From Cognatitamlana onchidii (GTDB taxonomy: Bacteria; Bacteroidota; Bacteroidia; Flavobacteriales; Flavobacteriaceae), in NCBI RefSeq assembly GCF_004804355.1, contig NZ_SRWZ01000002.1, forward strand, positions 588,431-652,430: 64,000 nt of DNA. Reading direction: 5' to 3'. The notes beneath the pieces were generated by a model. The model was not told where the DNA came from and did no database searches. It worked only from the letters and a program-made list of their open reading frames with translations. Of this stretch, positions 18,492 to 27,509 are shown in pieces. The stretch's first letter is position 1. Each line of letters starts with the position of its first letter. The position numbers and the translations under genes were made by a program.

Positions 18492-18522
18492 ATTGTGAAA
18501 ATTTTAAAAGATTGTATCTTTG
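18492..18522 (+). promoter_or_regulatory. Bacteroidota-type promoter of the SRP RNA
   Basis: ATTG at 18492-18495 and TATCTTTG at 18515-18522 are separated by exactly 19 nt, matching the consensus TTTG-N19-21-TAnnTTTG apart from the first base. The RNA begins 5-6 nt downstream, as expected. Confidence 0.8.
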
Positions 18523-18527
18523 CAGCC

Positions 18528-18628
18528 GGCAAGTCCTACACAACCAGCTCCTGTTGAATCCTCCAGGTCGGGAACGAAGCAAAGGTAAATGGTCGTAGCG
18601 GTGTGATGTAGGTAGCTTGCCTTTTTTT
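18528..18628 (+). ncRNA. ffs: Small signal recognition particle RNA (4.5S-like)
   Basis: The region carries the conserved SRP RNA core: the tetraloop-side motif GTCGGGAACGAAGCA (compare GTCCGGAAGGAAGCA in E. coli) and the matching strand with GGTAAATGG. The ends pair as GGCAAG (18528-18533) with CTTGCC (18616-18621), and CCTACA (18535-18540) with TGTAGG (18607-18612), giving one long hairpin of about 94 nt. A T-run at 18622-18628 follows and should end transcription. The RNA binds Ffh and targets nascent membrane proteins. The ends are set by pairing and the upstream promoter and could be off by a few bases. Confidence 0.93.
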
Positions 18629-18702
18629 ATGCGCTATATTTACGTTTTCTTTAAAGGTTTCAATGTTGTATTTTGGCGCTTTCATTTCTTAATTCAATGA
18701 CT

Positions 18703-19506
18703 ATGTCTAAGGTTGTTTTGATCACAGGAGGATCATCGGGTATTGGAAAATCTATTGGCGAATTTTTGTTAGAAAAAGGGTTTAAGGTTTATGGAACCAG
18801 TAGAAACCCTAATAATTATAAATCCAGTAAGTTTCCTATTCTTGAATTAGATGTTCAAAATAATCAAACTATTTTGAGAGCTGTACAAGTAGTCATTAAA
18901 AAGGAGGGGTGCTTAAATGTGCTCATCAATAATGCTGGTGCTGGGATTACAGGGCCCATTGAAGAAACTCCAGAAGATGAAATCAAGAAGAATTTTGAAA
19001 CTAATTTTTTTGGCCCCATAAATGTTATAAAAGCGGTTTTACCGCAAATGCGTAAGCAAAGGTCAGGCTTAATCATTAACATAACATCAATTGCAGGCTA
19101 TATGGGCTTGCCATACAGAGGTATTTACAGTGCGAGCAAAGGAGCCTTAGAGTTACTTACTGAAGCCTTTAGAATGGAGTTAAAAGGTTTCAATATTGAA
19201 ATGACTAATGTAGCCCCAGGTGATTTTGCAACTAATATTGCGGCAGGAAGGTATCATGTGCCTTTAAATGATACATCTCCTTATAAGCAGTCTTACGGAA
19301 ACACTTTAGACTTAATGAACAAACATGTAGACACTGGTAGCGACCCTAGCATAATGGCCCAGGCCGTTTATAAATTAATAAATACAGGAAAACCCGGAGT
19401 ACACTACAAAGTTGGAGAATTTATGCAGAAGTTTTCAATCGTTTTAAAGAGAGTACTGCCTAGTAAGGTCTACGAAAAATTATTAATGAATCATTATAAG
19501 CTATAG
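18703..19506 (+). CDS. Short-chain dehydrogenase/reductase (SDR) family oxidoreductase
   Basis: The start is placed at ATG 18703 (MSKVVLITGG); ATG 18697 two codons earlier is equally possible, and the TTG at 18673 is unlikely. The 268-residue product is a classical SDR: the NAD(P) glycine motif TGGSSGIG near the N-terminus, NNAGAG, a catalytic serine in ITSIAGYMG, and YSASKGA with the Tyr and Lys of the active site. The C-terminal part (VDTGSDPSIMAQAVYKLI) is of the type that binds substrate and is not diagnostic. No operon partner: the next gene is convergent and ends 7 bp away. Substrate unknown. Confidence 0.9.
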   Translation: MSKVVLITGGSSGIGKSIGEFLLEKGFKVYGTSRNPNNYKSSKFPILELDVQNNQTILRAVQVVIKKEGCLNVLINNAGAGITGPIEETPEDEIKKNFETNFFGPINVIKAVLPQMRKQRSGLIINITSIAGYMGLPYRGIYSASKGALELLTEAFRMELKGFNIEMTNVAPGDFATNIAAGRYHVPLNDTSPYKQSYGNTLDLMNKHVDTGSDPSIMAQAVYKLINTGKPGVHYKVGEFMQKFSIVLKRVLPSKVYEKLLMNHYKL

Positions 19507-19512
19507 CTATAG

Positions 19513-20934
19513 CTATCGGTTAATTAGGCCTAGTAGTTCTTTTTCAAAATATATAGAAAATATATTGGTATTACTGTTCACAATTTTATGATCTTGATCT
19601 ATTACTATAGTTTTGGTCATAGGGTGAATAGCTAAAGCCTTTGAAGCTTCTTTTGGGTACTTAAATTGAAATTCATTTTCTTGAGTGAACTCATTGTTTT
19701 TAAGGATTTTTCTAGATTTTTCTATACCAAATTTATCTACATTAATACTTATAAAATCTACTTCAGGATATTTTTCTTTTAACTCAATGAGCTTATAATG
19801 ACTCTCCTTAAAATGTTGGTAATATAGATACGACCAAAATGTAATTACCGTAGGTCTAACAATAATATTTTCAAGATCTAACACTTGATTGTTGTAATCA
19901 ATAAGCGAAACACTTGGAATTTTTGATCCATCTTTTAACAAGTTAATGGATTTAGTGTATTGGCTAATCATTTCTTTATCTTTATCATTCGTGCTTTTGT
20001 TTAGATAAGATTTTAAAATGGCATTATTAGACACTTCATTCTTGCTACTGGCAAGATATTTAATGGTAAAATAATTAAGTAAATCATTCTTAATGGTTTC
20101 ATTAACCACTAGGCTATCAATTAACTTTAATCTATCTAAATTGTAACAAACAGATTTTCTATTAAATGATTTGCCCATTGCATGTTCATCATGTGCCTTT
20201 AAAGAGAGGTTTCTAAAATGATGTCTCAAAAAGGTATTATAATTATGATAACTACTTAGCGACTCGTCATTATAATCAATGTTTTTTCTGTAATCATAAA
20301 AATCATTAGGTAAAGACGCTAATATTGCGGCCTTATTCTTACCATAATGAACAAAAGGATACACCTCTTTATTTGAATAATAGCTATAGTTAATGTTTGT
20401 TAAGGCTATTTCTTCAAACAATGGTGAGTAGTCATATTTTTTCTTAAACTTCTTTAATGCTTCAAGTTTTTTTAATTTTAGAGAGTCAATGTGATTCTGA
20501 TATGTGTTCGGGCTGAGCTGGCATAGTCTAAGTATATGACGTTCTTCTATTTCATTTTCAAGATAATCGTTAATAAGGTAGTTATTCTTTTTATCACCAA
20601 TTCCTGTAAACACCAATGATTCGTCAAAATCTAAAGTATTGAGTCTTAAAAGTAAGCTATCCGCAGGTTCGATAAGGACAATTTGGTATTCGCCACCATG
20701 GCTAAAGGTGTAAATACCTTCATTTACATTTTTAATTTTGTACAGAAATCTATTTCTTCCGTCAAGTTTTATGGTATCGATAACGCGTTCACGTTGCGAT
20801 AGTATTATGTAATTTGAATTAGGATTAATTATTTCACCTCCAAGGTAAGCGTAATGTACGTCCTTTTTTTTGGAATCATTAATACATCCAAAACAAGTGA
20901 GTACTAATAGTAATATTGAGAGATAAATTTTCAT
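19513..20934 (-). CDS. Thioredoxin-fold (TlpA-like) lipoprotein lacking redox cysteines
   Basis: A 473-residue lipoprotein (lipobox near LTCFGC) with a beta-rich N-terminal domain like those found before TlpA domains in Bacteroidota, a helical middle region, and a C-terminal thioredoxin-like domain from about residue 345. That domain begins with GSKIPSVSLIDYNNQVLDL and has the beta strand TVITFWS, but the place where TlpA proteins have WCxxC reads SYLYYQHFKES, with no cysteine. The later HPMTKTIVID segment resembles the cis-proline region. The fold is therefore probably kept without disulfide chemistry. Role unknown; a binding or structural function is possible. Single gene, convergent with the SDR gene. 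Confidence 0.75.
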   Translation of the reverse strand: MKIYLSILLLVLTCFGCINDSKKKDVHYAYLGGEIINPNSNYIILSQRERVIDTIKLDGRNRFLYKIKNVNEGIYTFSHGGEYQIVLIEPADSLLLRLNTLDFDESLVFTGIGDKKNNYLINDYLENEIEERHILRLCQLSPNTYQNHIDSLKLKKLEALKKFKKKYDYSPLFEEIALTNINYSYYSNKEVYPFVHYGKNKAAILASLPNDFYDYRKNIDYNDESLSSYHNYNTFLRHHFRNLSLKAHDEHAMGKSFNRKSVCYNLDRLKLIDSLVVNETIKNDLLNYFTIKYLASSKNEVSNNAILKSYLNKSTNDKDKEMISQYTKSINLLKDGSKIPSVSLIDYNNQVLDLENIIVRPTVITFWSYLYYQHFKESHYKLIELKEKYPEVDFISINVDKFGIEKSRKILKNNEFTQENEFQFKYPKEASKALAIHPMTKTIVIDQDHKIVNSNTNIFSIYFEKELLGLINR

Positions 20935-20962
20935 AGATAATGTTAGGGTACATTCTGTATAA

Positions 20963-20970
20963 CAAAAGTA
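20963..20970 (-). promoter_or_regulatory. Probable -7 box of the TlpA-like gene
   Basis: On the minus strand the bases read TACTTTTG, an exact TAnnTTTG match, 28 nt before the start codon. No good TTTG element was found at the right distance, so this is half of a promoter only. Confidence 0.45.
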
Positions 20971-21080
20971 TACCTTGTCTTCAAAAACACCTGTTAAGGC
21001 GCTGTTAAAAGTTTATATATCAATACTGCTCTTGAATAAAATTTGAGAAGCTATGTTTTCGTCTTACGGTTTGATTTTTC

Positions 21081-21088
21081 TACTTTTG
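21081..21088 (+). promoter_or_regulatory. Probable -7 box of the ABC-F gene
   Basis: TACTTTTG matches TAnnTTTG and lies 21 nt before the ATG, with an A/T-rich leader. The upstream element is weak (TTTTC near 21056). Confidence 0.5.
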
Positions 21089-21109
21089 CAAAAAATTTAA
21101 TAGAAGTTT

Positions 21110-22735
21110 ATGTTATCAGTATCAAATCTTTCAGTTCAATTCGGAAAACGTGTGCTTTTCGATGAAGTAAATACAACATTTAATAACGGTAATTGTTACG
21201 GTATAATTGGAGCAAATGGTTCTGGTAAATCTACTTTCTTAAAAATTATTTCAGGAAAGCTTGAGCCAACATCCGGTCATGTATCACTAGAGGCTGGTAA
21301 ACGTATGTCTGTGTTAGAGCAAAATCATAACTTATACGATGCGCAAACCGTTTTGGATACCATATTAATGGGAAATAAGCCCTTATATGATATTAAGACA
21401 GAAATTGATGCACTTTATGCCGATTATTCTGATGAGAACGCCGATAAAATAGGGGAGTTACAGGTTAAGTTTGAAGAAATGGATGGTTGGAATGCCGATA
21501 GTAATGCTGCTGCTATGTTGTCAAATTTAGGAATTAAGGAGGAGTTTCATTATACTATGATGGCAGATCTTGATGGAAAGCAAAAAGTACGTGTATTATT
21601 GGCACAGGCTTTATTTGGTAACCCTGATGTGTTAATCATGGATGAGCCTACCAACGATTTGGATTATGAAACCATTGCTTGGTTAGAAAATTTTTTGGCT
21701 AACTACGATAATTGTGTTATTGTGGTATCTCACGACAGACACTTTTTAGATGCGGTTTGTACTCATATTTCTGATATAGATTTTGGTAAAATAAACCATT
21801 ATTCTGGAAACTATACGTTCTGGTACGAGTCTTCTCAATTAGCAGCAAAACAGCATGCGCAACAAAATAAAAAGGCCGAAGAAAAGAAGAAAGAACTTGA
21901 AGAGTTTATTAGGCGTTTTTCTGCCAATGTTGCTAAAAGTAAACAGGCTACCAGTAGAAAAAAGATGATTGATAAGTTAAATATTGCAGATATTAGAAGG
22001 ACTAGCCGCAGGTATCCAGCCATTATTTTTGAGCGCGATAGAGAGGCGGGCGATCAAATATTGAATATCGAAGGTTTAGCAGCGTCTATAGATGGAGAAG
22101 TGCTTTTTAAAAATATTGATTTAAACTTAGCCAAAGGTGATAAGGTTGTGGTTTTTTCAAGAGATTCAAGAGCTACAACAGCTTTTTACCAAATACTTAA
22201 TAATAAAGAGCAGGCAGATGCTGGTAAATTTATGTGGGGCGTTACCACAACACAATCGTATTTACCACTAGATAACAGCGAGTTTTTTGATAATGATTTA
22301 ACTTTAATAGATTGGTTACGCCAATGGGCAACAACCGAAGAAGAACGAGAAGAAGTAAACATTAGAGGTTTTTTAGGAAAAATGATTTTTAGTGGAGAGG
22401 AAGCATTTAAAAAGTCTTCTGTACTTTCTGGAGGAGAAAAGGTAAGATGTATGTTATCTAGAATGATGATGATGAGGGCCAATGTACTTCAGTTAGATGA
22501 GCCAACAAACCACTTAGACTTAGAAAGTATTACCGCTTTTAATAACTCACTTAAAAACTTTAAAGGCACGATTTTATTTACAACGCACGATCATGAGTTT
22601 GCTCAAACAGTGGCTAATAGGGTTGTTGAATTAACGCCAAATGGGGTTATTGATAGATATACTACTTTTGATGAGTACATGCAGGACTCAAAAATAAAGG
22701 AATTAAGAAATAAAATGTACAGCGTTACGGTCTAG
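21110..22735 (+). CDS. ABC-F family ATPase (YbiT-like)
   Basis: A 541-residue soluble protein with two ABC ATPase domains joined by a charged helical linker (about 240-310) and no membrane segments, the layout of ABC-F ribosome-associated factors. NBD1 has Walker A GANGSGKS (34-41) and Walker B VLIMDEPTNDLD, but its signature reads DLDGKQK rather than LSGGQ. NBD2 has an intact signature LSGGEK (about 440) and Walker B LQLDEPTNHLD, but its Walker A position reads FSRDSRATTAF with no P-loop. In ABC dimers each ATP site pairs one Walker A with the other domain's signature, so here one site looks fully functional and the other fully degenerate. Likely acts on the ribosome E site or in ribosome protection; the exact role is not known. 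Its stop codon touches that of the next gene on the other strand. Confidence 0.88.
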   Translation: MLSVSNLSVQFGKRVLFDEVNTTFNNGNCYGIIGANGSGKSTFLKIISGKLEPTSGHVSLEAGKRMSVLEQNHNLYDAQTVLDTILMGNKPLYDIKTEIDALYADYSDENADKIGELQVKFEEMDGWNADSNAAAMLSNLGIKEEFHYTMMADLDGKQKVRVLLAQALFGNPDVLIMDEPTNDLDYETIAWLENFLANYDNCVIVVSHDRHFLDAVCTHISDIDFGKINHYSGNYTFWYESSQLAAKQHAQQNKKAEEKKKELEEFIRRFSANVAKSKQATSRKKMIDKLNIADIRRTSRRYPAIIFERDREAGDQILNIEGLAASIDGEVLFKNIDLNLAKGDKVVVFSRDSRATTAFYQILNNKEQADAGKFMWGVTTTQSYLPLDNSEFFDNDLTLIDWLRQWATTEEEREEVNIRGFLGKMIFSGEEAFKKSSVLSGGEKVRCMLSRMMMMRANVLQLDEPTNHLDLESITAFNNSLKNFKGTILFTTHDHEFAQTVANRVVELTPNGVIDRYTTFDEYMQDSKIKELRNKMYSVTV

Positions 22736-22966
22736 TTAATTATGCAGTTCCGATGTTAATTTCTCAATAATAGGTTCAGCTAACGCAAGTTCATCTTTAT
22801 GCACATGAATTTCTTGAAGTCCCTGTATTGAAGAACCAAAACCGGCAAGTCTTCCCGACTCTGATTCATCTTTAATAATAGCAGAAATGTTCTGTGTTTC
22901 TAGGGCATTAAAAATGCGTTGTACCTCAATAAAATTTCCAGTGTAGACTTTTATATAGTTTGACAT
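22736..22966 (-). CDS. DUF2007 family small protein
   Basis: A 76-residue protein with the DUF2007 pattern: an N-terminal YIKVYTGNFIEVQRIFNALE followed by a short loop with SGRLAGFG and a C-terminal helix. Family knowledge: the domain resembles ferredoxin-like or PII-like regulatory folds and is often called a putative signal-transducing protein, with no proven function. It has no signal peptide, so it is cytoplasmic. The stop codon abuts the ABC-F stop with zero spacing. A near-consensus TATCTTTA box (minus strand, 22992-22999) precedes it. Confidence 0.8.
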   Translation of the reverse strand: MSNYIKVYTGNFIEVQRIFNALETQNISAIIKDESESGRLAGFGSSIQGLQEIHVHKDELALAEPIIEKLTSELHN

Positions 22967-23048
22967 GACAATAGGTTTAAGGGTTCTCTTTTAAAGATAC
23001 GAAAAAATTTCTATTATTGTACAGCTTCATTTTAATGCCTAATTTGTA

Positions 23049-24275
23049 ATGAAAAAAGTAAGACCAATACTCACTAGTCTGTTCTTTACATTGATTATAC
23101 TTTTAGTTCATGTTACAAGAGGTATTTCAACAATGGTTAATGGGGGTGGATTTGGTATTTCAAATTTCTCATTAACAGAAATTGTTAATTTGCATAGAAC
23201 ACATCCCGTTTTTATTAGACGAAAAGTAACCACCCTATTAATAGATTTTTGCTCAAATATTTTTAGTATCAACATTGGGAGTGCATTTGTCCTAGTTAAT
23301 TTTACGTTACTTTTCTTTAGCGGAATACTAATTTTTTATCTCTCACGGAGATTCACAAATAATTATATTCTAAATATGTATAGCCTTTATGCCTATTATT
23401 TGTGTTTTCCAATTTTCTTTATGTTTTTCCCGCCCGTTTATTCATATGATGAACCCTTGCAGTTTTGTCTTATTCTGTTTAGTTTAATCTGTTATTATAG
23501 AGATAATTACCTAATTTTTGCAATAGTTTTTGGAACAAGTTTAATAGTAAGAGAAAGTGGAGTGATTTTATTGCCGGCTCTTTTTTTTGTTTTTGTATAC
23601 AATTGGGGTGAATCGTTATATCAAAATATTAAATCGAAGGAGTTTTGGGTAAGATCCCTTTCAATCGTTATGTCTTTAATAATTTACTTGTTTTACCTGC
23701 TGTTTTTCATAAAAACTAATGCATCTAATCAAGCTTCAAAGGAGTATTTTTTACAACGATTCTCTTACATTAAATGGAATTTTCAGAGTGCTATTTATAG
23801 CATTGAATCAATTGGTGGGTTTTTATTGATTTTTTTAGTTCCATTGAGTTTCTTATTTATAAACAGGTTTCAGAAATCTCAATTGACGGTAAAAAATAAA
23901 AAAATGCTTTATGCATTTTTTATTACTCTATTAATAAACACCCTTGTGGTATACATGAATACTAAATCAAGAGAGGTTCGTTTATTTTTGATGCCATTAT
24001 TTTTTTTATGGCCTATATTTGGCACATTATTTTACGAGAACTTCAAGCTTATATTCAAGATGTTTAGTTTTAAATCATTATTTCTCAGTGGCAGAAGAAG
24101 TATTTTTTTTGTTATAGCCTTTTTAATTAACGCAGTTCTATCATTTGGTATATATCGCACCACTATAGGCCCAAGAGTTGGCGTTTTTAATCTGTATCTT
24201 TTTTTTAGTTTTTCAGTAGTTATTTTGTTTTATTTTTTTCTTGTTGAAAAGTCAATAAAGGCTAACACTAAATAA
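23049..24275 (+). CDS. Multi-pass membrane protein, possibly GT-C glycosyltransferase-like
   Basis: A 408-residue protein, extremely rich in Phe, Leu and Ile, with roughly ten predicted membrane segments. An early loop contains RTHPVFIRRKVT, and a later one has SYDEPLQFC and then VRESGVILLP. The arrangement of long hydrophobic spans with acidic residues in the first loops resembles GT-C-fold glycosyltransferases and polymerase-type sugar proteins, but I see no diagnostic motif. It is a lone gene between a divergent DUF2007 gene and the convergent pheT. Function not assigned. Confidence 0.6.
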   Translation: MKKVRPILTSLFFTLIILLVHVTRGISTMVNGGGFGISNFSLTEIVNLHRTHPVFIRRKVTTLLIDFCSNIFSINIGSAFVLVNFTLLFFSGILIFYLSRRFTNNYILNMYSLYAYYLCFPIFFMFFPPVYSYDEPLQFCLILFSLICYYRDNYLIFAIVFGTSLIVRESGVILLPALFFVFVYNWGESLYQNIKSKEFWVRSLSIVMSLIIYLFYLLFFIKTNASNQASKEYFLQRFSYIKWNFQSAIYSIESIGGFLLIFLVPLSFLFINRFQKSQLTVKNKKMLYAFFITLLINTLVVYMNTKSREVRLFLMPLFFLWPIFGTLFYENFKLIFKMFSFKSLFLSGRRSIFFVIAFLINAVLSFGIYRTTIGPRVGVFNLYLFFSFSVVILFYFFLVEKSIKANTK

Positions 24276-24429
24276 ACGGTAATTTATTAAAATGAATACT
24301 TAATAAAAAGAGGTTTCAGCTCGAAAAGAAATTTTAATTCATTGTGATACAATAAGTTGTTGTAAATATTTATCCCGTTTTAAAGGATTCAAAAAAGGCG
24401 AAGTATACAAAGTCAATTATATTAGTATA

Positions 24430-26856
24430 TTATCTTAATTCGGCTCCAAGCTGCTTTTCAAAACTAGATTGCAATTTCTTCATGATTTTATCAATCTGTT
24501 TTTCGTTGAGCGTTTTTCTTTCGTCCTGCAAGGTGAAGCTAACGGCGTAGCTCTTTTTTCCTTTTGGTAAGTTTTTACCTTGATAAACATCAAAAAGGTT
24601 AATCTCTTTTAAAAGTTGTTTTTCGGTTTGTTTAGCAACGGTGTAAATAGATTCAAAAGTAACATTGTTATCTAATAATAGGGCGAAATCCCGGCGCACT
24701 TCTGGGTACTTTGGTATGGACTTAAATTTAATACTATGATGCTTAATAACATCTAATACAGTGTCCCAATTAAAGTCTGCATAGACAACTTCTTGTTCAA
24801 TATCAAAGTGTTTTAAAACACTTTTTTTAATAATACCAAAATCGACTAGTTTGTTTTTTCCTAATGACAGAGAAAGTCCTTCAGAAAACAAATCAGATTT
24901 AACAGGCGATTCATTAAATTTTAAAACCCCTAAACGTTCAAGAATGGAACAAACAAGGCCTTTCATCACAAAAAAGTCACTTTTTTTGTTTTCTTGATTC
25001 CAGTTTTCTGCAAATTGGTTACCTGTAATAAATAGTGATAAATGTTTGTATTCTTCTCTTTTATTATCATAGGCATGGTAGGTCTTACCAAACTCAAAGA
25101 ATTTTAAATTAGAACGTTTTCTATTAATATTAAAAGAAATAGATTCTAATCCCGAAAATAACAATGACTGTCTTAAAACAGAGAGATCGTTACTTAGAGG
25201 GTTTAGCATAGTAACATTATGATTCTCCTTAAGTTGCTCACTTAATTCAATGTAATTGGGTGTTGTTAAGGAATTTGATAAAATTTCAAAAAAACCTTGT
25301 GAGGCTAATTGGTCTCCAATAATGTTTTGAATTTTATAGTCTTCAAAACGCGAAGTCGTAGAAATAGAGGCATTTAGTTTTTTTGTAGTTTCAATATTAT
25401 TATACCCGTATACTCTTAAAATCTCTTCAATAATATCAGCTTCACGCTGAACGTCGTTTCTGTAAGCAGGCACAGTAAGGCCTAATCCTGCTTCGGTAAC
25501 ATTATTTACTTTAATATCTAGAGACGTAAGTATGCGTTTTATAACCTCTCGCGGTATTTCTTCTCCAACGAGTTTTTTAGCATTTTCAAAACTTAGTCGC
25601 ACCTCAAAATCCTTTATCTTTTTTGGGTATAGGTCTACAATGTCGCTAGTTATTTCCCCACCAGCAATATCTTGTATCAATAAGGCAGCACGCTTTAAGG
25701 CATATTCTGTTATGTTTGGATCAATACCTCTTTCAAATCTAAAAGACGCATCCGTGTTTAAACCGTGGCGTTTAGCAGTTTTTCTAATGCTAACAGGATT
25801 AAAATAAGCACTTTCTAAGAAGATGCTTGTGGTGCTTTCTGAAACTCCAGAATGTTCACCTCCAAAAACTCCTGCTATGCACATGGGCTTTTCTGCATCA
25901 CAAATCATCAGGTCGTCTTCATGAAGCTCACGCTCAATACCATCTAAGGTTACAAACTTGGTTCCTGCTTTTAATGTTTTAACTTCAACTTTGTTTCCAG
26001 TAATTTTAACAGCATCAAAAGCATGTAGCGGCTGACCGAGTTCATGAAGCACATAATTTGTAGCATCAACAATATTGTTAATAGGGCTTAAGCCAATAGC
26101 TTTTAGTCTGTGCTGTATCCATTTAGGAGATTCTTTAACTTTAAGTCCAGTAATTGTTACGCCACAGTAACGAGGTGCCAAATCTTGATTAATAACATTA
26201 ACATCAATTTTTACTGTTCTGTTTTCAACCTGAAACGCACTTACCGATGGTGTAATAAGCTCTAAATTTATTTCTTTTTGAATAAGTCCAGCTCTTAAAT
26301 CTCTTGCAGTTCCTAAATGGCTCATAGCATCGGCTCTGTTTGGAGTAAGACCTATTTCAAAGACATAATCATTTTCTATATCAAAGATATCAGAAACAGG
26401 GGTTCCTGGTTTTAATTTTTCATCAAGAACTAGAATACCATCATGCGATTTACCTAAACCCAATTCGTCTTCAGCACATATCATACCATGACTTGCTTCC
26501 CCGCGTATTTTGCCTTTTTTTATAGTCCATGCTTCATCTTCTTTGGTACATAAAACAGTTCCAATGGTTGCAACAGGTACTTTTTGGCCAGCATCAACAT
26601 TGGGAGCCCCACAAACAATTTGCAACGGGGATTCGTCACCTACATCAACTGTGGTTACTTTCAATTTATCTGCATTGGGATGTTTTACACAGGTTAAAAC
26701 TTCACCCACAACAACACCTTCTAGTCCACCTTTAATAGACTGGTAAGATTCTAGACCTTCAACTTCTAAACCTAAATCTGTAAGTAATTCACTTGTTTGT
26801 TCTGGTGTCCAAGATGTTTTTAAAAACTGTTTCAACCAGTTGTATGAAATCTTCAT
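24430..26856 (-). CDS. pheT: Phenylalanine--tRNA ligase beta subunit
   Basis: An 808-residue protein of normal length for PheT. It starts MKISYNWLKQFLK, carries the tRNA-binding OB-fold domain at about 40-150 (VVVGEVLTCVKHPNADKLKV), the B3/B4 editing region (VDATNYVLHELGQPLHAFD), the B5 region, the catalytic-like core with LNPLSNDLSVLRQSLL, and a C-terminal anticodon-binding FDX-ACB domain (KSIPKYPEVRRDFALLLD, then SFTLQDERKTL). It forms the alpha2-beta2 synthetase with PheS, which is not in the window. A strong promoter precedes it. Confidence 0.97.
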   Translation of the reverse strand: MKISYNWLKQFLKTSWTPEQTSELLTDLGLEVEGLESYQSIKGGLEGVVVGEVLTCVKHPNADKLKVTTVDVGDESPLQIVCGAPNVDAGQKVPVATIGTVLCTKEDEAWTIKKGKIRGEASHGMICAEDELGLGKSHDGILVLDEKLKPGTPVSDIFDIENDYVFEIGLTPNRADAMSHLGTARDLRAGLIQKEINLELITPSVSAFQVENRTVKIDVNVINQDLAPRYCGVTITGLKVKESPKWIQHRLKAIGLSPINNIVDATNYVLHELGQPLHAFDAVKITGNKVEVKTLKAGTKFVTLDGIERELHEDDLMICDAEKPMCIAGVFGGEHSGVSESTTSIFLESAYFNPVSIRKTAKRHGLNTDASFRFERGIDPNITEYALKRAALLIQDIAGGEITSDIVDLYPKKIKDFEVRLSFENAKKLVGEEIPREVIKRILTSLDIKVNNVTEAGLGLTVPAYRNDVQREADIIEEILRVYGYNNIETTKKLNASISTTSRFEDYKIQNIIGDQLASQGFFEILSNSLTTPNYIELSEQLKENHNVTMLNPLSNDLSVLRQSLLFSGLESISFNINRKRSNLKFFEFGKTYHAYDNKREEYKHLSLFITGNQFAENWNQENKKSDFFVMKGLVCSILERLGVLKFNESPVKSDLFSEGLSLSLGKNKLVDFGIIKKSVLKHFDIEQEVVYADFNWDTVLDVIKHHSIKFKSIPKYPEVRRDFALLLDNNVTFESIYTVAKQTEKQLLKEINLFDVYQGKNLPKGKKSYAVSFTLQDERKTLNEKQIDKIMKKLQSSFEKQLGAELR

Positions 26857-26882
26857 AAATAAATATCCTATTTAATAGGCGG

Positions 26883-26913
26883 CAAAGATAAAATATTGCT
26901 GCAAGCATTCAAA
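26883..26913 (-). promoter_or_regulatory. Consensus promoter of pheT
   Basis: On the minus strand TTTG (26910-26913) is followed after 19 nt by TATCTTTG (26883-26890), an exact match to the Bacteroidota housekeeping sigma consensus. The pheT ATG is 26 nt downstream of the -7 box. Confidence 0.85.
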
Positions 26914-26974
26914 TAGCAAGGTGGTGAATTGTGCTATGTAAACTAAATAAATGGCAAATAATAAAAGCCTTCAA

Positions 26975-27451
26975 TTATTCAACAAGATTTTCAACCAGTA
27001 CATTAAAATCATATTGCAAATCCTCATGAAGCGAACCAATCACTTTTTTTGATAGCAGCAGCTGGCGTTCAAAGGTGTTTTGTAATTGTGTGCTATTGGA
27101 AATTGAAGGTTGAAAGTTTTTTAATTTTAAGCAAAAATAGAGTAGAAGAGTCGCTTCTGTTTCTTTGTTTTGAGAATACCTGATAAACTTCTTTACGTTT
27201 CGCAATATTTTCCTGACACTTTTTCTTATGTAAAAAAAACTCACTCTATTTATAATTTCGAACTCGGCGTCCATATATGCCTTTATGCTAAGAACATAGT
27301 CGTCTTCATTATGCGACTCAAAAAGCAAATAGGTGAGAAGCTCTTTATTTTCTTTTTTAAATCGAGATAACCTTAAGCAAATGTCTTTTATTTCTTGAGT
27401 AGACAACGTATCTAACTCTTTTTTAATTTCTCTTAAGGAAACGGCTTTCAT
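26975..27451 (-). CDS. Conserved hypothetical helical protein
   Basis: The start is placed at ATG 27451 (MKAVSLREIKKEL) rather than the TTG at 27469. The 158-residue product is highly charged and almost entirely alpha-helical by inspection, without signal peptide or membrane span. The stretch REIKKELDTLSTQEIKDIC suggests a small helical domain, and I recognise no catalytic motif. It lies between pheT and the E1 gene on the same strand, 58 bp after the E1 start region ends and 118 bp before the pheT start. I do not recognise the family, though the clean frame and codon use look genuine. Confidence 0.7.
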   Translation of the reverse strand: MKAVSLREIKKELDTLSTQEIKDICLRLSRFKKENKELLTYLLFESHNEDDYVLSIKAYMDAEFEIINRVSFFYIRKSVRKILRNVKKFIRYSQNKETEATLLLYFCLKLKNFQPSISNSTQLQNTFERQLLLSKKVIGSLHEDLQYDFNVLVENLVE

Positions 27452-27509
27452 AGAATTATGATATAACAATCAAACCAAAAGGAAGTGATCTTTGCATCAT
27501 GGGAATAAA

